Below, in pieces: positions 34,626-43,816 of a stretch of DNA of 64,000 nucleotides. Within the stretch, counting starts at the first letter, position 1, and each line of letters begins with the position of its first letter. The stretch covers positions 1-64,000 of the forward strand of contig JAGOMA010000019.1 in the NCBI GenBank assembly GCA_017993775.1, read 5' to 3'. The translations under genes were made by a program, and so were the position numbers. The notes under the pieces are model-generated. The model saw only the letters and a program-made list of their open reading frames with translations, was not told the origin of the DNA and did not search any database. Source of the DNA: Chloroflexota bacterium (GTDB taxonomy: Bacteria; Chloroflexota; Anaerolineae; Promineifilales; Promineifilaceae).

Positions 34626-36461
34626 GTGGACCCTTTGACAAAATCGTTTGCCGCCGTCTTTTTTATATTGCTTATTCTTGCTGGCTGCCGTCAGGCGGAT
34701 CAACCCGTCGTCGCAACCCAGGCGGCTGATTTGCTTCCGACTGCGTCGGTAACGGCCGTTTCTCCCACACCCACCACCACCCCCACGCTCCCTCCTACGG
34801 CCGTGCCAAGCCCCACACGCCCACCCACCGCCACCCCCACGCCGACGGCAACGGCCGTTCCCCTCGTCCTCACCGGCAATCCCCGGGCGGCGCAGTTGGC
34901 CAATCTGCCTGCTCCGCAGCGTGCCGCCACTTGCGGCATTGTGGACATATTAGATTTTCCCCTCGACCCGCCCGACGCGCGGCTGGTTAGCCGGGGCGGC
35001 GGCGATTTTGCCCAGTTCCGCGACCGCTATAACAAATATCACGCCGGCGAAGATTGGCGCGCGCCCGGTGAAGGTTCCAGTTTTGGCAAACCGGTTTACA
35101 GCATCGGCAACGGCCGTGTGATGTACGCCGAACCAGAAGGCTGGAACCGCGACAAGGGCGTGGTCATCATCGAGCATATTTTTGCCGACGGCCATTCTTT
35201 CTATTCGTTTTATGGCCACCTGGACCCGCCCTCGGTGCTTCTGGAGCCGGGCGACTGCGTGCGGCGCGGGGAGACGGTGGGCAACATCGGCCAGCCGCGC
35301 ACGCCGCCGCACCTCCACTTTGAAATTCGCACCCATTTGCCCTATCAACCTGGCCCGGGTTATTGGCCAGAGGATCCCATGTTGGCGGGCTGGCTGCCGC
35401 CATCCCAAACCATTTGGAATGAGCGCATGACGGCCGCGCCGGGCGTGGGGTGGTTACGGCCGTTTATCCCCAGCGGCGCATATCCGGTCGGCCAACCGGA
35501 CGAAACGACCCTGTTGCTGCGTGATGGCGAGCAAGTGGTGGTGGTGGGTCTGGCAGACGGCCGTTGGCAGCCCCTGGTTCTGGATGGCCAACCGGTCAAC
35601 AGCGCGCTGCTGGCCGGCGATTTGTTGGTGGCCGCCGACAGCCAGGGGCAAGTGCGGGCGTTTCGCTGGCCGGTCGCCGCCGCCGATCCACTGTGGTCGA
35701 TTGAGTTGGGCGTCAATGGGACGCTGGCTTTGTGGCCGCTGCCGGGCGGCGGCGCAGTCGTAGGATCCGAAACCCGCCTGTGGGGTCTGGCGGCGGATGG
35801 GGCGCAGTTGTGGCAGATGGACGTGGGGGCACGGCCGTTCGCCTGGGCTGCCGCTGACGACGCTCTGGTTCTCTCTACCGTGGGCAGCGATGGCGCGGCA
35901 TGGATTGTAACGGGCGATAACCCGCCCCGGCCAATTGCGCCGATGAGCGGTTATCCCATCCTCAGCGGCGATGGCGCCTGGCTGGCCGCCGCCGATGGCC
36001 TTTACCGCTTGGCTGCCGATTCGTCGCCGGAACGTATTCTGTCGCTGCCTACGGCGCAGCTGCGCCGCAGCGCAGCCATCGGTCTGCCGGATGGCGGCCT
36101 GCTGCTGGCCCATTCCGACGCCGCTGACCGCCGCCTGATTGCTCTGAACGCGGATGGTTCTGTTCGTTGGGACCGCTCCTTTGCCGGTTTGATTGAGGGG
36201 GAAGTGAGTCTGTTGGCGGCGAACGGACAGGTGTATCTGGCGGCTCAGGCTACAGTGGGATCGGCCAGCGAGAGCCAGGTGTTTGCGGTGGATGTGGAAA
36301 CGGCCGTCCTGACGCATCTGTTTACCGGCGGCACACGGTCGGGGGTGTGGGGAGATGCGTGGGTAACGGCCGTTGGCGCGAACCTGCTGCTCAATACCGG
36401 CGGCGGCTCCATTTTGCTGCTGGACCCCCAGGCGGCGCTGCTGCTGGTCGCGGACAGCTAG
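34626..36461 (+). CDS. M23 peptidase lipoprotein with C-terminal beta-propeller-like domain
   Basis: 611-aa lipoprotein. The GTG start is followed by a signal ending LLILAGCRQAD, then a Thr-Pro linker of ~50 residues. The LytM/M23 metallopeptidase domain follows (~110-265): HAGEDWRAPG supplies His and Asp, and TPPHLHFEIRT the HxH. Such domains cut peptidoglycan cross-links or act as non-catalytic regulators; here the zinc ligands are intact. Residues ~280-611 contain repeated blades (QVRAFRWPVAAADPLWSIEL, ALNADGSVRWDRSFAGL) like PQQ/WD-type propellers. The combination is unusual. Confidence 0.82.
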   Translation: MDPLTKSFAAVFFILLILAGCRQADQPVVATQAADLLPTASVTAVSPTPTTTPTLPPTAVPSPTRPPTATPTPTATAVPLVLTGNPRAAQLANLPAPQRAATCGIVDILDFPLDPPDARLVSRGGGDFAQFRDRYNKYHAGEDWRAPGEGSSFGKPVYSIGNGRVMYAEPEGWNRDKGVVIIEHIFADGHSFYSFYGHLDPPSVLLEPGDCVRRGETVGNIGQPRTPPHLHFEIRTHLPYQPGPGYWPEDPMLAGWLPPSQTIWNERMTAAPGVGWLRPFIPSGAYPVGQPDETTLLLRDGEQVVVVGLADGRWQPLVLDGQPVNSALLAGDLLVAADSQGQVRAFRWPVAAADPLWSIELGVNGTLALWPLPGGGAVVGSETRLWGLAADGAQLWQMDVGARPFAWAAADDALVLSTVGSDGAAWIVTGDNPPRPIAPMSGYPILSGDGAWLAAADGLYRLAADSSPERILSLPTAQLRRSAAIGLPDGGLLLAHSDAADRRLIALNADGSVRWDRSFAGLIEGEVSLLAANGQVYLAAQATVGSASESQVFAVDVETAVLTHLFTGGTRSGVWGDAWVTAVGANLLLNTGGGSILLLDPQAALLLVADS

Positions 36462-36487
36462 GAGCGCGGATTTAATAACCTCCAGGA

Positions 36488-36521
36488 GATTGGAGATTGA
36501 AACAGTCTCTAATCTCCAATC
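36488..36521. terminator. Inverted repeat between convergent genes
   Basis: GATTGGAGATT (36488-36498) and AATCTCCAATC (36511-36521) are perfect 11-bp arms with a 12-nt loop, between the M23 gene and the convergent EamA gene. No T-tract follows, so terminator function is uncertain. Confidence 0.45.
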
Positions 36522-36552
36522 GCAGTTCTGCAGGTTGTTTAATTCACATTCC

Positions 36553-37437
36553 TTAATGTGCGAGCAAGATGAGCACTGCGCCGCTAATCATCAGGGCAAT
36601 GCCGACGAGTTTGGGCGGCGGCAAGGGTTCTTTGAGGAAACGCCAGCCCAGGAAGACGGCAACCACCAGGCTCAATTGGCGCAGGGTTCCGGCGTAGGTG
36701 GCTTTGCTGAGATTGAGCGCGTAAAGCACCATCACGTAAGTCAGCACATCCAGCAGGGCCACAACGATGATGGCGCGCCGATGGGTTTGCCACTCGGCGC
36801 GGATTTGGGGGCGGGGAAAGCGACTCAACAGCACGAGAAAAAAGAGGCAGCTGACGGCCGTGTAGCTGTAGTAATAGACAAAGGGGTTGATGTGGGCGAC
36901 GGCCGTTTTGTCCCACAAGGTGTAACCGGCTACCACCAGCGCCGTAAGTAGGGCAAACAGAACGCCGGGCTGGCGCAGTTGGCCCAGGATGCGGCGAATA
37001 TCGGCGCGATGGAAGGAGGGAAGGGGAATCAGCAGCACGCTGAGAGCGATCAGGGTGACGGCCGTTGCCCCCACCGCGTCAATTGTTTCGCCCAGGAAAA
37101 CATAAGCCAGAAAGGGTAAAAACAGGCCGCTGGAGCGGGCGATGGGGTAGGCGACAGATAGATCGGCGCGTTTGTAGGCTTGCGCCAGGAAAATGTAATA
37201 CGCAAAAATGAGCAGGGCGGCGACAAGAATATACATCCAAATGCGCCCTTCGTAGCCGGGGGCGGCAAAGCCATTCCGCGCCACAATCCACGCAAACGGT
37301 AGAGCGAAGAGGACAACTTCGGCAAATTTGCTGAGGCCGAGAAAGATGTCTTTGTGGCCGGCTTGTTTGGCCAGGAAATTCCACCAGGCATGGGTGACGG
37401 TAGACAACAGAATGAGGGTGAAGGGCAGCAGACTCAT
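36553..37437 (-). CDS. EamA-family (DMT) transporter
   Basis: 294-aa inner-membrane protein with about ten hydrophobic helices in two EamA-like halves (LLSTVTHAWWNFLAKQAG; TALVVAGYTLWDKTAVAHI; AILVLLAH-type end). Such drug/metabolite transporters export small metabolites; the substrate is not predictable. The start is taken at ATG 37437 (MSLLPFTLILL), because upstream codons are Pro/His-rich and not family-like. Its promoter region is shared with the divergent oxidoreductase gene. Confidence 0.8.
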   Translation of the reverse strand: MSLLPFTLILLSTVTHAWWNFLAKQAGHKDIFLGLSKFAEVVLFALPFAWIVARNGFAAPGYEGRIWMYILVAALLIFAYYIFLAQAYKRADLSVAYPIARSSGLFLPFLAYVFLGETIDAVGATAVTLIALSVLLIPLPSFHRADIRRILGQLRQPGVLFALLTALVVAGYTLWDKTAVAHINPFVYYYSYTAVSCLFFLVLLSRFPRPQIRAEWQTHRRAIIVVALLDVLTYVMVLYALNLSKATYAGTLRQLSLVVAVFLGWRFLKEPLPPPKLVGIALMISGAVLILLAH

Positions 37438-37631
37438 GGGGCTGGTTGGCGTCGGCGATGCGTGCATGACATGGGCTGATTTTAGCGTAATGTGGCCGAG
37501 TTGGGGAGGTGTGCAGGGAGCGCGTGACAATTGGCGCGGCGGATGGTGATGAACGGCCGTTCCCCCCTGCCCGGCTATCGGTGATAATGCCTTTGACATA
37601 CGGAAGTCTGGATTAAGGAAGGGAAACACCG

Positions 37632-39137
37632 ATGGAAAAATCAATCATCATCATTGGCGCGGGGGTAGCCGGGCTGGCAGCCGGTTGTTATGCACAGATG
37701 AACGGCTATCGCTCGCAGATTTTTGAGCTGCACGATATTCCTGGCGGTCTGTGTACGGCCTGGGAACGGCAAGGGTATACCATCGACGGCTGCATCCATT
37801 ACCTCTTTGGCTCGGCGCCGGGGCAGCCGTTTTACCAGGTTTGGGAGGAGCTGGGCGCGCTAAAGGGCAGAGAAATGATCAATCATGACGAATTTATGAC
37901 GATTGTGGCGGAGAACGGCCGTGCCTTTACCGCCTTCGCCGACCCCAATCGCCTGGAAGCGCACATGAAAGAACTCTCTCCGGCAGACGCCGAGCTGATT
38001 ACGGATTTTTGTGATGGCATCCGACAGTTCGAGCAGTTCGACATGGCCTTGATGCAAAAAAAACCGCGCGAATTGATGAACCCGGGCGATTGGTTGGAAT
38101 TTAACCGCAAAATTGTGCCGTATGCTCTGCCTCTGGCGAAGTGGGGCATGACGTCGGCGCGCGAATTTGCCGACAAATTTCAGGATCCATTGCTGCGCCG
38201 TGCTTTTCCCCTGATGTTTGGCTGGGCGGATATTCCGGTCATGGTGGGCATGTCGGTGCTGGCGTTTATGGCGACAGGCAATGCCGGTTTTCCGGCGGGC
38301 GGCTCTCTGGCGTTTACCCAGGCCATCGAGCGGCGCTATCTGGACTTGGGCGGCGAGATTCGTTACAAAGCCCAGGTGGAGAAAATTTTGGTCGAGAACG
38401 GCCGTGCCGTGGGCGTGCGCCTCTACAACGACGAAATTCACCAGGCCGATTACGTGATTTCGGCCGCCGATGGACGCGGCACATTGTTTGATATGCTGGG
38501 CGAGGAGTTTGTAACACCCAAAGTGCGCAAGCTCTATGACGGCCATTTGCCCATCCATTCGCAAATCCTGGTGGCTCTGGGCGTAAACCGTGATTTGTCG
38601 GCGCTGCCGCATTGGATGACCTACCTGCTGGATGAACCGTTGTTGATTGCCGGGGAAGAGCGCACGGCCGTGGCCGTGAAGCATTTTTGTTTCGACCCCA
38701 GTCTGGCTCCGGCGGGCAAATCGGTCATTCACCTGACCCTGGAGAGCAATTACGGCTATTGGCAGCGCATTTACGGTCGTCGCCTCTACGACACCGAACA
38801 GATTCAGGTGGCCGACATCCTCATTGATTTTCTAGAAACCAAATACCCCGGCATCCGCGCCGACATCGAAATGAAAGATGTGGCCACGCCGCTCAGTTAT
38901 GAACGGTACACCGGCAACTGGCTTGGCTCCACCTGCGGCTGGCTGCTCACCGACAAAACCATGATGATGATGGTGAAGGGCATGAGTAAAACGCTGCCCG
39001 ATTTAGCCAATTTTTACATGGTGGGGCAGTGGGTGGAACCGGGCGGCAGCGTGCCTATCGTGGCCATGTCGGGGCGGAATGCGATTCAGTTGATTTGCGC
39101 TGAGGATGGGAAGGAGTTTGCAACGGCCGTGGCATAA
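37632..39137 (+). CDS. FAD-dependent oxidoreductase, CrtI/RetSat-like
   Basis: Phytoene-desaturase-superfamily protein of 501 aa. N-terminal dinucleotide-binding motif IIIGAGVAGLAAGCYAQMNG, then FELHDIPGGLCTAW for the second FAD contact. C-terminal MVGQWVEPGGSVPIVAMSG closes the FAD site. The closest look is to all-trans-retinol 13,14-reductase-like proteins and carotenoid desaturases. No other carotenoid gene is near, so the substrate is open. AAGGAAGGG precedes the ATG. Confidence 0.85.
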   Translation: MEKSIIIIGAGVAGLAAGCYAQMNGYRSQIFELHDIPGGLCTAWERQGYTIDGCIHYLFGSAPGQPFYQVWEELGALKGREMINHDEFMTIVAENGRAFTAFADPNRLEAHMKELSPADAELITDFCDGIRQFEQFDMALMQKKPRELMNPGDWLEFNRKIVPYALPLAKWGMTSAREFADKFQDPLLRRAFPLMFGWADIPVMVGMSVLAFMATGNAGFPAGGSLAFTQAIERRYLDLGGEIRYKAQVEKILVENGRAVGVRLYNDEIHQADYVISAADGRGTLFDMLGEEFVTPKVRKLYDGHLPIHSQILVALGVNRDLSALPHWMTYLLDEPLLIAGEERTAVAVKHFCFDPSLAPAGKSVIHLTLESNYGYWQRIYGRRLYDTEQIQVADILIDFLETKYPGIRADIEMKDVATPLSYERYTGNWLGSTCGWLLTDKTMMMMVKGMSKTLPDLANFYMVGQWVEPGGSVPIVAMSGRNAIQLICAEDGKEFATAVA

Positions 39138-39142
39138 AAAAC

Positions 39143-39188
39143 GGGACTGGCAGTTCAAGAGGACTCATCATCTTGAACTGCCAGTCCC
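39143..39188. terminator. Strong bidirectional terminator
   Basis: Perfect 18-bp arms, GGGACTGGCAGTTCAAGA (39143-39160) and TCTTGAACTGCCAGTCCC (39171-39188), around a 10-nt loop. It lies between two convergent stops, with an A-tract on the left side serving minus-strand transcripts. Confidence 0.85.
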
Positions 39189-39213
39189 ATTATCAGGAGG
39201 ACTCAACAGGCGA

Positions 39214-39375
39214 TTATTTGAACAATCGCTGCCAGTAACCACGAACCTTATCGCCAAATGAGGCGTTAGCGGCTTGTTTGCCGGCGGTATTCTTTTTACT
39301 GCCGCTAAAACCCTTCGATTGTTTGGCGGAACTTTTGTGATGATTTTTACCCTGACTGAAAACTTTCTTGGCCAT
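39214..39375 (-). CDS. Small basic 53-aa protein
   Basis: 53 residues, with an excellent AAGGAG 5 nt before the ATG. The composition is dominated by Lys, Gln, Ser and Gly (KKVFSQGKNHHKSSAKQSKG), ending in an aromatic-basic tail KVRGYWQRLFK. It is followed by a strong terminator. Not assigned to a family; the basic, low-complexity sequence suggests nucleic-acid or ribosome association, but nothing proves it. Confidence 0.72.
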   Translation of the reverse strand: MAKKVFSQGKNHHKSSAKQSKGFSGSKKNTAGKQAANASFGDKVRGYWQRLFK

Positions 39376-39629
39376 TTGCTCTCCTTAAATTGCTAACAGA
39401 CTACGCACGAAGATACTGCGAAAAGCCGGATGTTGTCATCTGTGCAATGTCACCAATTTTATATGACAGTTTATAAGTAATTATGACTAAAGTAGGGGGT
39501 GGGAAACGGCCGTTTCCCACCCCCATTGACCTTTATCCTACTGCATTAGATTCGCCTAATCGGCTACACTAAATGGCATAAAAACACCTGTTGGGAAACC
39601 CACCCTGCCCAACCAGCGAGGAGATTAGA

Positions 39630-40790
39630 ATGACCCTTTTTGAACAACTCGAAACAAAATACGCATCACCAGATCGGGCATCTATCGACCAGGTACAAAG
39701 ACAGCATCAGTCGCTAACGGCCGTGCCGTTCGCCTTCGACCTTCTAAACACAGTTCCCGATGGATTGGTAATCTTAAACGCCGAAAGGCAAATTGTGTAC
39801 ACCAATGACCGTTTTCGCCAGGTAACCGTTGGGCTAAAGGCAATGGAAATCATCGGACAACGTCCTGGTGAAGCCTTAAACTGCATCCACGCCCATAAAA
39901 TGAAAGCTGGCTGCGGCACATCGGAATTTTGTTCCACTTGCGGGGCGGTGCAGGCGATTTTACAGGCGCAGCGAGGCGAACAAAATGTTCAGGAATGCCG
40001 CATCACTCGAACCGGCTCTAACCAGCAGGAAGAATCATTAGACCTGCGTGTGTTAGCCACGCCAATCACCTATAACGATGAGCCTTACACCGTTTTTGCC
40101 GTGCAAAATATCAGCCACGAAAAACGCCGCAATATCCTCGAACGTGTCTTCTTCCACGACATTATGAATACGGCATTTGCCATTCGCGGTTTGGCTGATC
40201 TGATGGGTCAATCGAGCGACCTGAACGAACTGGCGGAATTTGAATTCGATACGCTTTTAGATCAGGCATCGGTACAGTTGATTGATGAGATCGAAGCCCA
40301 GCGCCAACTGGTAGCCGCAGAAAACAACGAATTGAAAACCGACCCAACGCCAGTGCAGACGCTGCGTTTTTTGCAGGAAGTAAGCACGCTGTACCAACGA
40401 CATCCTGTGGCCGAGAAACGATTTGTTCGCTTGGACGCCAATGTGGAAGACCTGAAACTGGTGACCGACAGAGGGCTGCTGAAGCGGGTGATCAGCAACA
40501 TGATCAAAAACGCCCTGGAGGCTTGTAAACCGGGCCAAACGGTCACCGTCGGTTGCAACACGTACAAAGGCATGGCGCGTTTTTGGGTGTATAACCCCAA
40601 CTATATTCCCCGGCACATTCAATTACAGATCTTTCAACGTTCATTTTCTACCAAAGGAATGGGGCGCGGGTTGGGGACGTACAGTATGAAATTATTGAGC
40701 GAAAATTATTTGCATGGCAACGTTTCATTTCAATCATCTGAAAAGTCCGGCACAGTGTTTTTGGGGTTGTATCCATTGGCGGAGGAGTAA
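39630..40790 (+). CDS. PAS-domain sensor histidine kinase with a Cys cluster
   Basis: 386-aa soluble kinase. A PAS domain (~35-170) contains CIHAHKMKAGCGTSEFCSTCG, four cysteines and two histidines that could hold a metal or Fe-S centre. It is followed by the phospho-acceptor helix FFHDIMNTAFAI (His ~173), a dimerisation region, and a HATPase domain with N-box NMIKNALEA and G2 box GRGLGTYSMKLL. No membrane segments, so it senses a cytoplasmic signal. No response regulator is adjacent. The start at 39630 follows GAGGAGA. Confidence 0.82.
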   Translation: MTLFEQLETKYASPDRASIDQVQRQHQSLTAVPFAFDLLNTVPDGLVILNAERQIVYTNDRFRQVTVGLKAMEIIGQRPGEALNCIHAHKMKAGCGTSEFCSTCGAVQAILQAQRGEQNVQECRITRTGSNQQEESLDLRVLATPITYNDEPYTVFAVQNISHEKRRNILERVFFHDIMNTAFAIRGLADLMGQSSDLNELAEFEFDTLLDQASVQLIDEIEAQRQLVAAENNELKTDPTPVQTLRFLQEVSTLYQRHPVAEKRFVRLDANVEDLKLVTDRGLLKRVISNMIKNALEACKPGQTVTVGCNTYKGMARFWVYNPNYIPRHIQLQIFQRSFSTKGMGRGLGTYSMKLLSENYLHGNVSFQSSEKSGTVFLGLYPLAEE

Positions 40791-40816
40791 GAAAAGGCCA
40801 GGACTCATGGACAATA

Positions 40817-40844
40817 AAAAAGACCCGCAAAAGCGGGTCTTTTT
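40817..40844. terminator. Bidirectional terminator between kinase and tRNA-Gln
   Basis: AAAAAGACCCGC and GCGGGTCTTTTT pair perfectly over 12 bp with a 4-nt loop. It serves the kinase on the plus strand and the tRNA on the minus strand. Confidence 0.88.
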
Positions 40845-40849
40845 GTTAG

Positions 40850-40920
40850 CTGAGGGACCTGGATTCGAACCAGGAACGACGGAGTCAGAGTCCGCTGTTT
40901 TACCGTTAAACTATCCCTCA
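40850..40920 (-). tRNA. tRNA-Gln (anticodon CUG)
   Basis: 71-nt cloverleaf on the minus strand: acceptor TGAGGGA pairs with TCCCTCA, D arm GTTT/AAAC, anticodon stem GCGGA/TCCGT with loop CTCTGAC (anticodon CUG, reading CAG), and T arm CCTGG-TTCGAAT-CCAGG. The discriminator is G; no CCA is encoded. It lies 70 bp upstream of the 3' end of gltX coordinates and next to a terminator. Confidence 0.95.
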
Positions 40921-40990
40921 AGGGAACGGGCTGCATTGTACCAAAAGGAACAAGGCGCGGCAAATGGTTTTTAGCGAACTTTTGGCGGTG

Positions 40991-42484
40991 TCAGACGGCC
41001 GTTTTCAGGATTTGCAGCGCTTCGTTCAGCCGGGCAGTGGTGCGCTCGCGGCCCAAGGCAACCATCGATTCAAATACCGGCGGCGAAACCTGCTGCCCGG
41101 TAACAGCCAGCCGTAGTTTTCCTAAAAACGCGCCGGCTTTGCCGGTTGTGGTTACTGCTTCCCCAATTTCTGTCACCCGATTTTGGATGGTTTCCAGATC
41201 ATACAGCGACGTTGTCTGAATAAACTCGCGCACTTGCGCATAGCCTTGCTGCGCCGCTTCCGGCGGTAGCTGCTTGTGTACCAGATCATCCGCTGTCAGC
41301 AACAGCGGCTCGTTATCGACAAAGAGGAAACGTAAGAAATCCACGGCTTCTGTCAGACGTTTCAGGCGCACGCGCATGGCAGGTACGACGGCCAACAGCG
41401 CTTCCACATTCACTTCGTAACCGGCCGCCTCCAGAAAAGGTTTGATGGCCTTCGCCAGGTCCAAGGGATTCATTTGCTGAATGTGCTGTCCGTTTATCCA
41501 ATCCAGCTTGGCATACGGCAGGCTGGTGGGCGATGGGTTGACGTCTTGTAAATCGAAGCGCGGCACAATATCGGCCACCGTGAAAATTTCCTGATCATCG
41601 CCTGAAGACCAGCCGACATTGGCGATGAAATTGTTGACGGCCTGGGGCAGGTAGCCTTGTTCCTGAAATTCTTCTACGCGGACCAGGACTTGCCACTGCC
41701 CATCCACGAAGGATTGGGTGCGTTTGCTCAGCTTGCCTTTGCCGCTGGGGTTAAGGATGACGGGCATGTGGGCGTAATACGGCCGTTCCCAACCAAACGC
41801 CTCCCACAACTGAAAATGCAATGGCGCCGTACTCAACCATTCATCCCCCCGCGTGATATGGCTGATTTGCATAAAGTGGTCATCAATCACATGCGCCAGA
41901 TGGTAAGTAGGCAGCCCGCTCGATTTCAACAGCACATAATCGGTAAGCTGGCTGTTATCAAACGTCACTGCGCCGCGAATCATATCTTCCACCACCGTCA
42001 CGCCGTCCAACGGCATTTTGAAGCGAATGACATAAGGCTTGCCTTGCGCTTCCAATTCGGCCACTTTTTCGGCCGGGTAATCGCGGTAGCGGCGATCGTA
42101 ACCGGACATATCTCCTTTGGCCTGAAGCGTCAGGCGCATTTCTTCCAATTCTTCCGGCGTGGCGAAACATTTATAAGCGAACCCCCGATCCACCAACCAG
42201 TGCGCCCACTGTTGATATAGCTCCGCGCGTTCGGTTTGTACATAAGGCCCATAAGGGCCGCCCACATCTGGCCCTTCGTCCCAGTCGATGCCCAACCAGC
42301 GCATGGAGGCCATGATATTATCGGCCGCGCCGGCGACTTCCCGTTTTTGGTCTGTATCTTCAATGCGCAAGATAAATTGCCCGCCAAAACGCCGGGCAAA
42401 CATCCAACCAAACAAAGCTGTGCGCGCGCCGCCAATGTGTAAAAACCCCGTCGGGCTGGGGGCGAAACGTAAACGTACATTCAT
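40991..42484 (-). CDS. gltX: Glutamyl-tRNA synthetase
   Basis: Class I synthetase of 497 aa charging tRNA-Glu. RFAPSPTGFLHIGGARTALF (residues 5-24) contains HIGH as HIGG, and GKLSKRTQS (~residue 248) is the KMSKS loop. The helical anticodon-binding domain with no beta-barrels separates it from the GlnRS at 30264. The start at 42484 begins at the conserved N-terminus; the longer upstream frame has no family match. It is last in a minus-strand run with rodA and the min genes, 107 bp after rodA. Confidence 0.95.
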   Translation of the reverse strand: MNVRLRFAPSPTGFLHIGGARTALFGWMFARRFGGQFILRIEDTDQKREVAGAADNIMASMRWLGIDWDEGPDVGGPYGPYVQTERAELYQQWAHWLVDRGFAYKCFATPEELEEMRLTLQAKGDMSGYDRRYRDYPAEKVAELEAQGKPYVIRFKMPLDGVTVVEDMIRGAVTFDNSQLTDYVLLKSSGLPTYHLAHVIDDHFMQISHITRGDEWLSTAPLHFQLWEAFGWERPYYAHMPVILNPSGKGKLSKRTQSFVDGQWQVLVRVEEFQEQGYLPQAVNNFIANVGWSSGDDQEIFTVADIVPRFDLQDVNPSPTSLPYAKLDWINGQHIQQMNPLDLAKAIKPFLEAAGYEVNVEALLAVVPAMRVRLKRLTEAVDFLRFLFVDNEPLLLTADDLVHKQLPPEAAQQGYAQVREFIQTTSLYDLETIQNRVTEIGEAVTTTGKAGAFLGKLRLAVTGQQVSPPVFESMVALGRERTTARLNEALQILKTAV

Positions 42485-42590
42485 GTTAAATTTGTCACCT
42501 TTTGGAATTTTCAGAGGGGAGTATACAGCGTTCACGGGTTGATGCCTACCGTTCGCTGCTGCTGGATTGTGTCTGTGGGTGGATGGATTA

Positions 42591-43697
42591 TTAGCCGAAA
42601 TCTTGTTTGCGATGGCGCATGAGGACGGATTGAACAGCCCCAATGGCGATAAACAATGTAACCAGAGAACTGCCGCCATAACTCACAAACGGCAGCGTGA
42701 GGCCGGTGACGGGCATGATACGCACGTTCATGCCCACGCTAACAACCGTCTGAAAAAAGAGAATAGCTGCAATGCCGGCCGTCATAAACTTCCCTGCCGG
42801 ATCGGGGGTAAGCTGCGAAACGCGCAGAATGCGCAGCAAAATAAAGCCCATCAAAAACAATACCGGCAGCGAGCCAAACATAAGCCCCATTTCCTCCGTG
42901 AGCATGGAAAAAATGAAGTCGGTGTGCTGCACACGCAAGAACCCAAGCTGGCTTTGCGTGCCTTGCATATAGCCTTTGCCCCAGGTACCACCCGTACCAA
43001 TGCTCACTTCGGCCTGATCGACGTTAAACACGGATTCTGGATCGGCTGCTTCCGGGTTTAAAAAGGTGGTGATGCGGTCTTTTTGATAGGGGGCCAGATT
43101 GGGGTAGATGAACCCCGCCGCCGAAATGCCCACTGCCGCCAAAATGAGAAAATGAGACAATGGTAGGCCAGCCAGCCAGATCATGACAAACCAGATGACC
43201 ATGAAGAGGATAGACATGCCCAGGTCGGGTTGTAAAAAGATGAGGCTGATTGGCAGGCCAACGTAGAGCAGCGAGACGATGGTATTGGAAAATTGGTGCA
43301 TTCGATGCTGCCTGCCGGCCAGGAATTGGGCAAAGGTGATGGCCAGGAAGATGCGGCCAAATTCAGAGGGTTGGATTTCGATGAATCCCAGGCTAATCCA
43401 ACGGCGGGCATCGTTGTTGATTTGCCCGCCAAGGATAACAAATAGTAGGGCGGCCACAAATCCACCGTAGATGTACCAGTGCGCCGAAGTGAGAAACCGG
43501 TAGTCGATGGCCGAAACGATGATCATGACGATAAAACCGATGATGGCCCATTGCAGCTGCAGCCGGGGGTGTTCCTGAAGAGCGGGCGCGCCGGTGACGG
43601 CGCTGCGGATCATCAGGATGCCGTAGGCGGTGATCAGTAATACGGCGGCCGTTAGCCAGATGTCGAAATGACGCCATGTTGAACGATTAAAGCTCAT
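42591..43697 (-). CDS. rodA: SEDS glycosyltransferase RodA
   Basis: Peptidoglycan polymerase of the SEDS family (FtsW/RodA), 368 aa with ~10 membrane helices. Visible signatures are FIEIQPSEFGRIFLAI, FLQPDLGMSILFMVIW, and the C-terminal GMNVRIMPVTGLTLPFVSYGGSS, with GLTLPF typical of the family. Clustering with Min and the short N-terminus favour RodA over FtsW. It would work with a PBP2-type transpeptidase such as the one at 10724. The start is ATG 43697. It has no ACGGCCGT copies, one of the long gaps for that motif. Confidence 0.92.
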   Translation of the reverse strand: MSFNRSTWRHFDIWLTAAVLLITAYGILMIRSAVTGAPALQEHPRLQLQWAIIGFIVMIIVSAIDYRFLTSAHWYIYGGFVAALLFVILGGQINNDARRWISLGFIEIQPSEFGRIFLAITFAQFLAGRQHRMHQFSNTIVSLLYVGLPISLIFLQPDLGMSILFMVIWFVMIWLAGLPLSHFLILAAVGISAAGFIYPNLAPYQKDRITTFLNPEAADPESVFNVDQAEVSIGTGGTWGKGYMQGTQSQLGFLRVQHTDFIFSMLTEEMGLMFGSLPVLFLMGFILLRILRVSQLTPDPAGKFMTAGIAAILFFQTVVSVGMNVRIMPVTGLTLPFVSYGGSSLVTLFIAIGAVQSVLMRHRKQDFG

Positions 43698-43816
43698 GAT
43701 TGAGCATTGTAGTCAGTTTGGGGGTAAGGGGCGAGGGGGAACGGCCGTTTCCCAGCAATTTTTCATAATAGACCGGCAGCCAGAAGGGGTTGGCTGCCGG
43801 TCAGCAGATGGGTCTG

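Noticed and set aside
40714..40974. 86-codon plus-strand frame over tRNA-Gln
   Set aside because: It runs through a terminator and a perfect tRNA cloverleaf on the other strand.
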